Shown piece by piece: positions 7,242 to 11,763 of a stretch of 11,763 bases of DNA. Both the position numbers and the translations under genes were made by a program. Source of the DNA: Anammoximicrobium sp032229885 (lineage in GTDB: Bacteria > Planctomycetota > Planctomycetia > Pirellulales > Pirellulaceae). Position 1 is the stretch's first letter; the number at the start of each line of letters is the position of its first letter. The notes below the pieces were generated by a model, which had not been told where the DNA came from, did not search any database, and saw nothing but the letters and a program-made list of their open reading frames with translations. Where the stretch lies: assembly GCA_032229885.1 (NCBI GenBank), contig JAVYAJ010000341.1, forward strand, positions 1 to 11,763, written 5' to 3'.

Positions 7242-8085
7242 CAATCAAAACGGCACGCGGGACGGGACAACCGAAAACGCCCAGCAAGACCGCCTGGGTT
7301 GTCGGCGCTCAGAGACGTGCGAGGTCGACGGACGGACGGGGCTACCCATGTACTGAATCACTCGGACGTCCGACAGCCGTCGTTTCGCGACGAGGCTGAC
7401 TACGCCGCCTGCGACACCTCGCAGAGGAAACGCACGCCTGCGATCGGCTTAGATCGCCCTGCCTCGTGCCTTGCCCAATCACAATGTGACGGGTATCGCA
7501 ACCGCAGAGCAAAGAATTCCCGCTGCCTGACAACCGCAGTTAGCCCCAATTCACAGCCCAGACGCGCCGTGTGGCCGTAGTGCGTTGGCCAGGCGAAACG
7601 TTTGCGTCGACCTTGTTTGCCCGTTGCTCGTTGGCTGCGCGAAATGGAGTCTCCAACCTGTAAACTCAGTGTGGACGAAGCCATAGCCAGTTGAGTTCAA
7701 CCGAGCGAAGTCGGGATGGGCGCCCCTGTTCGACGGCTTGAACATGGAAAACGGCACGGCGATCCTCTTCATTTCCTTCACGAAACGAAAGCCACAAATC
7801 CTATCGGATCATGGCCTTTTCTAATCCTTGGACACGGCGCCCGTCCCAAACGCGACGCTCTTTCGGAGGGGCGAGGATTCTTTTCGGACGTCTCGCGCCG
7901 GCCGGGGCCGGATGCGCCGTTGGCCGGTTCGATGCACGGCCCGGCGAGAATTCGGCGGCAGGCGTATTGCAGTACAATGCCAGTGGAAGTTAGCATAACA
8001 TAGGACGTGATCTGTAAATCTTTATCTCTCGGGCCGTTCGCCTCGTGAGCTACGATCGGCTCGACTGTGCTGATCGGAGGGCGAA
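7242..8085. other. Long gap without a convincing gene
   Basis: These 844 nt hold only short overlapping frames on both strands (for example 7299-7580 plus, 7400-7684 minus, 7551-7781 minus, 7716-8003 plus). None has a Shine-Dalgarno, a recognisable motif or good composition. There are stops in every frame and base use is less GC-rich than in the genes. The segment may contain decayed gene remnants or a dispersed repeat. The final 120 nt presumably carry the promoter of the sigma-factor gene. Confidence 0.5.
7985..8011 (+). promoter_or_regulatory. Possible promoter of the sigma-factor gene
   Basis: GGAAGTT (7985-7991) followed after 14 nt by CGTGAT (8006-8011) resembles the GGAAC-type -35 and CGT-type -10 of ECF-dependent promoters, which would fit autoregulation. 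A poorer sigma70 reading, TTGCAG (7967-7972) with TAGCAT (7991-7996) 18 nt later, overlaps it. Neither is a strong match and they cannot be told apart by eye. Confidence 0.22.
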
Positions 8086-8688
8086 ATGGCCGATTTCGAG
8101 GCCCGCACGGGCACTGTTTCGACTTCTCTCAGCCTGATTCATCTCGTAAAGGTCGGCGATCACGCCGCCTGGCAGCGACTGGCGAGGATTTATAGTCCGC
8201 TGGTCTATCGTTGGGCGCGGCAATCGGACTTACAGGAGTTCGACGCGGCGGATGTGCTTCAGAACGTGTTCTTCGCCGTTTTGAAAGGGATCCAGCAATT
8301 TCACCACGAGCATGAAGGGGACACGTTTGGCGGCTGGCTGCGGACGATTACCCGCAACGAAGTCCGCCGTTTCTATCGTCACCGCGGCCATCAGCCTAAT
8401 GCGGCTGGCGGTTCCGATGCGCAACAGCAACTGCAGCAATGGCCTGCCGATCTGCCTGAACCGTCCGAGTCCGAAGACTTGGACGAAGAACGCGAGGTTC
8501 TGCACCGGGCACTGGAACTGATCCGCGATGAGTTTGAGCCGCGTACTTGGCAGGCGTTCTACCTGGCCATATTCACCGATCAATCTGCCGCCGAAATCGC
8601 CGGTGGCCTCGGCATGTCAGTGGGCGCGGTTCGGCAGGCCAAGTACCGGGTTCTCCGCCGCTTGCGGGAATTCCTCAACGAGCGATAG
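8086..8688 (+). CDS. ECF-type RNA polymerase sigma factor
   Basis: This encodes 200 aa, normal for ECF sigma factors. Region 2 spans about residues 18-100, with the core-binding stretch DAADVLQNVFFAVLKG (53-68) and the promoter-melting and -10 recognition part FGGWLRTITRNEVRRFYRHR (81-100). An acidic Gln-rich linker (about 110-135) follows. Region 4 spans about 136-198, with a helix-turn-helix SAAEIAGGLGMSVGAVRQAKYR (167-188) for -35 recognition. GGAGG at 8076-8080 stands 5 nt before the ATG. No anti-sigma factor gene is adjacent. Instead a membrane Ser/Thr kinase gene lies 222 nt downstream. Planctomycete ECF groups linked to Ser/Thr kinases are known, and phosphorylation rather than an anti-sigma factor may control activity. 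That control is inference here. Confidence 0.9.
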   Translation: MADFEARTGTVSTSLSLIHLVKVGDHAAWQRLARIYSPLVYRWARQSDLQEFDAADVLQNVFFAVLKGIQQFHHEHEGDTFGGWLRTITRNEVRRFYRHRGHQPNAAGGSDAQQQLQQWPADLPEPSESEDLDEEREVLHRALELIRDEFEPRTWQAFYLAIFTDQSAAEIAGGLGMSVGAVRQAKYRVLRRLREFLNER

Positions 8689-8910
8689 ACGGCCTTGGCC
8701 GCGGCCTCCGCGACCGGGGCTACGACGTGCCGAGAGCAGCGGACAAGCGGCTTGGCCTCGAACGTAACTTGTTGTTTGAACGCCGCTTAGGGTTTGACTC
8801 GATCTCTTTTCGAGAAAGACGTGTGACGGTGAACGCTTATATGGGTAGGGGGAAAGCCCGTTTCGGCGCCTCATGAATTGGACGGCGGTCCTCAAGAGAA
8901 CTTCCGAACC

Positions 8911-11352
8911 ATGACAAGCAGCGACGACCTCGACCGAGATCGCCCGATGACCAGTTTGTTCAAGGAACTGGCCGACCTGGATGCGGCGGAATCCGCTGGG
9001 GCGTCCCCAAACGATCGCGTGTTCGCGTTTGGCGTGAAAGACCTGAAATCGGAACTCGACGCGCTCGCCCACAAACTCCGTCGGCCTCCGCCGGATGATC
9101 TGTATCAGGACGAAGCCGTTTTTCGCCGGGCATTGGCCCACGTGGAAGCGATGGGCGACTCGTCTTCCGCGGCCGATATCCGATCCCCGGAAGAGCCGCC
9201 CCCCGCTGAACTCGGCCCACTCGCCCAGTACGAGCTGCTTTCCGTGCTGGGCCGGGGCGCGATGGGGACCGTTTACAAGGCGCTGCACACTTCGCTCGAC
9301 AAGATCGTCGCCGTGAAAGTCTTGGCTGTCGGCAGGCTCAAGGACGACCAGGCAATCGCCCGTTTCGAGCGCGAGGCCAAAGCCACTGCCAGGGCCGAAC
9401 ACGCCCACATCGTGCGGGCAACCGATGCAGGCCAGTATGAGGGCAGATATTTCCTCGTGATGGAATATGTCGACGGGTTGGACCTCGCTCAGTTGCTCCG
9501 CAATGTCGGCCGTTTGCCGGCGGCCGATGCGTGCGAGCTGGTCCGCCAGGCGGCGTTGGGCCTGCAGTATGCGCACTCCAAGGGCATGGTGCACCGGGAT
9601 CTCAAGCCTTCCAATCTGATGCTTGCCCGGAATGAGGACGGCCCGCCGCACGTAAAAATCCTCGACCTGGGGCTGGCTCTGCTCGGTGTTGACCCTCGGG
9701 CGTCCGCGGGGCGCGAGTTGACAGGCGACGGTCAAGTGATGGGCACGTTCGCCTACATGGCGCCCGAGCAAGCCAGCGACAGCCACGAAGTCGATATCCG
9801 CGCGGACATCTATTCCCTGGGCGCCACGCTGTACAGGCTGCTCTGCGGCCAAACACCTCTGACGGACCGCCCAAAAGATACCCCGGCCCGGCGACGGATG
9901 GCGGTGGTAACCGAAACGCCGCTGCCCATCGCCCGGCGGCGAAATGATTTGCCCAAGGGCCTGCCCGCGGTCGTCGATCGGATGCTGGCCAGGAACCCGG
10001 ACGAGCGATATGCGACGCCGGCCGCGGTGGTCGCGGCCCTGACGCCGTTCTGCGGCGGCGCCGACTTGGCGGCCCTATTGCAGCACGCCGGCGCCGCGCA
10101 GCCGATTCCCCGCCCGGGCACGTTGCGCCCCACGACGGTCCAATATGGGCACAAGTCATCGACCGACAAACCCATCTCCGCGCCAGGCACGCAGGGCGTT
10201 CTTCGGGCAGCCGTCGCGGCTGTCCGGTATCGCTTGCCCTCCGGTCAACGCCGGCTTCTGTGGCTGTTCGGCGGCGCGATAGGATTACTGGCGGCTTTGG
10301 TTGTGGTGATGATGATTCGCCATGAACCACAGGATCCAACATTCGAGCTCCCGCATAAAGTCGCAGTTCCGCACGAGACTTCCCGTTCCGTAGACGACGG
10401 TCTTCTGACGCCCGTCCCAGCGGGACAGATCCCGCCGCTCGCCAGAGCGCCCTTCGATGCGGCGCGCGCGCAGGCTTATCAGCAAGCCTGGGCCCGCCAC
10501 TTGGGCTGCGAGACCGAGATCGGCAACAGCATCGGAATGCGCCTTCGGCTGATCCCGCCTGGCGAGTTCCTGATGGGAAGCTTCGATGACGAGCCGGGGT
10601 TTACGCCAGACCAAGGCCCGCGGCACCGTGTGCGGATCACCCGCGCGTTCTACCTCGGCATGTATGAAGTGACTCAGGGCGAGTATCTACAAGTGATGGG
10701 CAGCAACCCCAGTTACTATTCCGTCGGCGGCGAAGGCGACAAGAAAGCCGTGGGCGCCTTTACGGCCCAGCATCCGGTCAATGCGGTTTCCTGGCTGCAC
10801 GCCGTGCGTTTCTGCGACAAACTCAGTCAGTTGGAACACCTTCAGCCTTGTTACTCGATTGAGGAAGCGACGGTTTCCCTGATCGCGGGCTACGGCTATC
10901 GGCTGCCGACGGAGGCTGAATGGGAATACGCCTGCCGAGCCGGCAGCGAAGGAATGTACTCTTTTGAGGACAGCGCGCAGTTGGACGATTATGCCTGGCA
11001 TAAGGCCATCTGCGACGGCCTGCATCCGGTAGGCGAGAAACTGCCCAACGGCTTTGGTCTGCACGACGTCCACGGCAGCTTGTTGGAATGGTGCGACGAT
11101 TGGTGGGCCGCGGACTATTACGCCAACTCTCCCGTGGACGACCCGCCCGGTCCGGACGCTGGCGAGTCACGGGCGCTGCGCGGCGGGTCGTGGCGCAACG
11201 GCCACCCACCCCACTTGCGCTGCGCACGCCGCTCCCGCTACGCCCCGGATCGGAGCTACGACTACACCGGCTTCCGCGTCGCCCGGACGGCGCCCTTCGA
11301 AGTCAGAGCCACTCATGCCGATGCGTTAGCGGAGCCATCCGGGCCAGACTGA
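8911..11352 (+). CDS. Membrane Ser/Thr protein kinase fused to a FGE-sulfatase-like (SUMF1/C-type-lectin fold) domain
   Basis: This encodes 813 aa from the ATG at 8911; a TTG at 8878 and an ATG at 8947 are alternatives. After an acidic N-terminal region (1-105) comes a complete Hanks-type kinase domain (about 108-372). It has a Gly loop G114-x-G116-x-x-G119, Lys136 in VAVK, Glu155, catalytic D230 in HRDLKPSN, metal-binding D252 in a DLG variant of DFG, APE at 284-286 and D299 in DIYSLG. A Pro-rich linker leads to one transmembrane helix (about 449-469). The outer part contains an FGE-sulfatase-like domain (about 539-792), recognised by GEFLMGS, YEVTQGEYLQVMGSNPS, HPVNAVSW, YRLPTEAEWEYACRAG, NGFGLHDVHGSLLEW, LRGGSWRN and YTGFRVAR. 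The cysteine pair that formylglycine-generating enzymes use (GGSxxCxxxxC) is absent: the first position is N763. A sensor or ligand-binding role is therefore more likely than catalysis. It probably acts with the sigma factor just upstream. Confidence 0.92.
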   Translation: MTSSDDLDRDRPMTSLFKELADLDAAESAGASPNDRVFAFGVKDLKSELDALAHKLRRPPPDDLYQDEAVFRRALAHVEAMGDSSSAADIRSPEEPPPAELGPLAQYELLSVLGRGAMGTVYKALHTSLDKIVAVKVLAVGRLKDDQAIARFEREAKATARAEHAHIVRATDAGQYEGRYFLVMEYVDGLDLAQLLRNVGRLPAADACELVRQAALGLQYAHSKGMVHRDLKPSNLMLARNEDGPPHVKILDLGLALLGVDPRASAGRELTGDGQVMGTFAYMAPEQASDSHEVDIRADIYSLGATLYRLLCGQTPLTDRPKDTPARRRMAVVTETPLPIARRRNDLPKGLPAVVDRMLARNPDERYATPAAVVAALTPFCGGADLAALLQHAGAAQPIPRPGTLRPTTVQYGHKSSTDKPISAPGTQGVLRAAVAAVRYRLPSGQRRLLWLFGGAIGLLAALVVVMMIRHEPQDPTFELPHKVAVPHETSRSVDDGLLTPVPAGQIPPLARAPFDAARAQAYQQAWARHLGCETEIGNSIGMRLRLIPPGEFLMGSFDDEPGFTPDQGPRHRVRITRAFYLGMYEVTQGEYLQVMGSNPSYYSVGGEGDKKAVGAFTAQHPVNAVSWLHAVRFCDKLSQLEHLQPCYSIEEATVSLIAGYGYRLPTEAEWEYACRAGSEGMYSFEDSAQLDDYAWHKAICDGLHPVGEKLPNGFGLHDVHGSLLEWCDDWWAADYYANSPVDDPPGPDAGESRALRGGSWRNGHPPHLRCARRSRYAPDRSYDYTGFRVARTAPFEVRATHADALAEPSGPD

Positions 11353-11430
11353 CCACGCGATCCCTGCAACGTACCACAGGGCGGCCAGCAGCCGCAACCA
11401 AACACGGGTCGAGAAATATTGAAGAAAACC

Positions 11431-11556
11431 ATGACTCACACAAATCAACATATTGCCTTCGACCATGCGTTTTACGATCTAGAAAATAAGGACAAGACGG
11501 CGCCCATGATCCGGTGGGACCACAAGGCCCAGACCGGCCCATCCCGGGGCTGTTAG
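11431..11556 (+). CDS. Possible 41-aa small protein after the kinase gene
   Basis: The ATG at 11431 opens a frame that begins MTHTNQHIAFDHAFYDLEN and ends at TAG 11556. The product is polar and mildly charged, with no membrane segment. The upstream AAGAAAA is at best a weak ribosome binding site. The frame is the same as that of the kinase and stays open from its TGA at 11350-11352, so the 3' extension would be 67 codons if the stop were read through. It lies in an AT-rich patch unlike its neighbours. It could equally be chance. Confidence 0.22.
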   Translation: MTHTNQHIAFDHAFYDLENKDKTAPMIRWDHKAQTGPSRGC

Positions 11557-11563
11557 GGTCTGG
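11529..11563 (+). terminator. Two-tier hairpin, possible terminator of the kinase transcript
   Basis: CCAGACC (11529-11535) pairs with GGTCTGG (11557-11563), a perfect 7-bp stem. Inside it GCCC (11537-11540) pairs with GGGC (11547-11550) around a 6-nt loop. It starts 177 nt after the kinase stop. No T-tract follows, so a classical intrinsic terminator is not supported. It could be a 3'-end stabilising structure. Confidence 0.3.
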
Positions 11564-11619
11564 TCGAGGGCAGAGTACAACGTTTCGTGGCAGTCAGGAT
11601 TAGAGTCTTAGTTCGTATC

Positions 11620-11640
11620 ATGCGCGCACGGTGCGCGCAT
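11620..11640. repeat. Perfect 10-bp palindrome with one central base
   Basis: ATGCGCGCAC (11620-11629), a central G (11630) and GTGCGCGCAT (11631-11640) are exact inverted copies. The one-base centre fits a double-stranded operator bound by a dimeric regulator better than an RNA hairpin. Confidence 0.6.
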
Positions 11641-11642
11641 CT

Positions 11643-11665
11643 TGTACAGTGGTGTGTACAGTACA
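11643..11665. repeat. TGTACAGT direct repeats with a TGTAC-A-GTACA palindrome
   Basis: TGTACAGT occurs at 11643-11650 and 11655-11662. TGTACA is itself a palindrome, and the second copy continues into TGTAC-A-GTACA (11655-11665). The sites lie 12 bp apart and only 2 bp after the larger palindrome. Confidence 0.5.
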
Positions 11666-11683
11666 TTTGTGGGTTAGTGGCAC

Positions 11684-11712
11684 GGGATTGGGTTAGGTGG
11701 GATTGGGGTGGG
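11684..11712 (+). other. G-run cluster, possible G-quadruplex
   Basis: Runs of three or four G lie at 11684-11686, 11690-11692, 11699-11701, 11705-11708 and 11710-11712, with loops of 3, 6, 3 and 1 nt. This satisfies the usual four-run G-quadruplex pattern on the plus strand. Another GGG is at 11671-11673. Confidence 0.4.
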
Positions 11713-11748
11713 ATGACTGTTGCGCGCCACAGACGACAGGGGGCGTGT

Positions 11749-11761
11749 TGGCCGAAGGCCA
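11749..11761. repeat. Small GGCC hairpin at the right edge
   Basis: TGGCC (11749-11753), GAA, GGCCA (11757-11761) form a perfect 5-bp stem with a 3-nt loop, two bases from the end of the window. Confidence 0.3.
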
Positions 11762-11763
11762 TC

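Larger units (their letters stand above)
11353..11763. other. Right-edge region with repeats but no confident gene
   Basis: These 411 nt follow the kinase gene. An AT-rich part (about 11400-11490) carries a possible 41-aa ORF. Then come a two-tier hairpin, a perfect palindrome, TGTACA repeats, a G-run cluster and a small hairpin at the very edge. The minus-strand frame 11553-11762 crosses all these repeats and shows no motif. The density of symmetric sequences suggests a control region or the end of a repeat element that continues outside the window. Confidence 0.45.

Noticed and set aside
7915..7945. tRNA-like GGTTCGATGC motif
   Set aside because: The flanking bases do not form a T-arm stem, and no acceptor or anticodon arm is found around it.
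8878..8910. TTG start for the kinase
   Set aside because: The eleven extra residues show no conserved feature; the ATG at 8911 is preferred, although its ribosome binding site is weak.
8617..9852. 411-aa minus-strand ORF opposite the kinase
   Set aside because: It is antisense to intact kinase motifs, with no recognisable domain and no ribosome binding site.
11553..11762. 69-aa minus-strand ORF at the right edge
   Set aside because: It runs through palindromes, direct repeats and G runs, has low-complexity composition and starts at the window edge.
1..11763. CRISPR array, insertion sequence or phage gene
   Set aside because: No regularly spaced repeats, transposase, integrase or phage structural motifs were seen on either strand.

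Overview
The window looks like chromosome of a GC-rich planctomycete (Planctomycetota, probably near Pirellulales). This is inferred from the gene families: a Tat-exported sugar isomerase, a secreted PQQ-like beta-propeller protein, a secreted ThuA-domain protein, and an ECF sigma factor followed by a Ser/Thr kinase fused to an FGE-sulfatase-like domain. No rRNA, tRNA, transposase, integrase or CRISPR array is visible. Most long alternative-frame ORFs are GC-rich shadows of the real genes.

Left part (1-2522). A leftward two-gene unit is read from about 2250. A multi-pass transporter of the YeiH / putative sulfate exporter family (656-2059) is followed, with a 26-nt overlap, by a 109-aa single-pass membrane protein of unknown function (352-681). 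Upstream is a good sigma70-type promoter (TTGCCA-N17-TATATT on the minus strand). Two 9-bp direct repeats lie on or just after its -10, which suggests a repressor site. The leader is long, about 190 nt.

Middle part (2523-7241). Four rightward genes form a loose carbohydrate-type cluster. They are a cytoplasmic sugar phosphate isomerase/epimerase TIM barrel (2523-3518), a related TIM barrel with a twin-arginine signal (3784-4758), a secreted PQQ-like beta-propeller protein (5039-6331) and a secreted ThuA-domain protein (6450-7241). Gaps of 118-280 nt mean that one operon is possible but not shown. Two isomerases sharing an E-D-H-E metal site but placed in different compartments suggest a sugar handled both outside and inside the inner membrane. 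The substrate cannot be read from the sequence. No Gfo/Idh/MocA dehydrogenase is present in the window.

Right part (7242-11763). After an 844-nt gap with no convincing gene come an ECF sigma factor (8086-8688) and, 222 nt later, a membrane Ser/Thr kinase (8911-11352). The kinase has a complete catalytic core, one transmembrane helix and a C-terminal FGE-sulfatase/C-type-lectin-like domain. That domain lacks the cysteine pair needed for formylglycine formation, so it is better read as an extracytoplasmic sensor or binding domain. The two genes together look like a surface-signal-to-transcription module. The last 411 nt hold a possible 41-aa ORF in the kinase frame, a two-tier hairpin, a perfect 10-bp palindrome, TGTACA repeats and a G-run cluster. 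This is probably the control region or repeat edge of something beyond the window.
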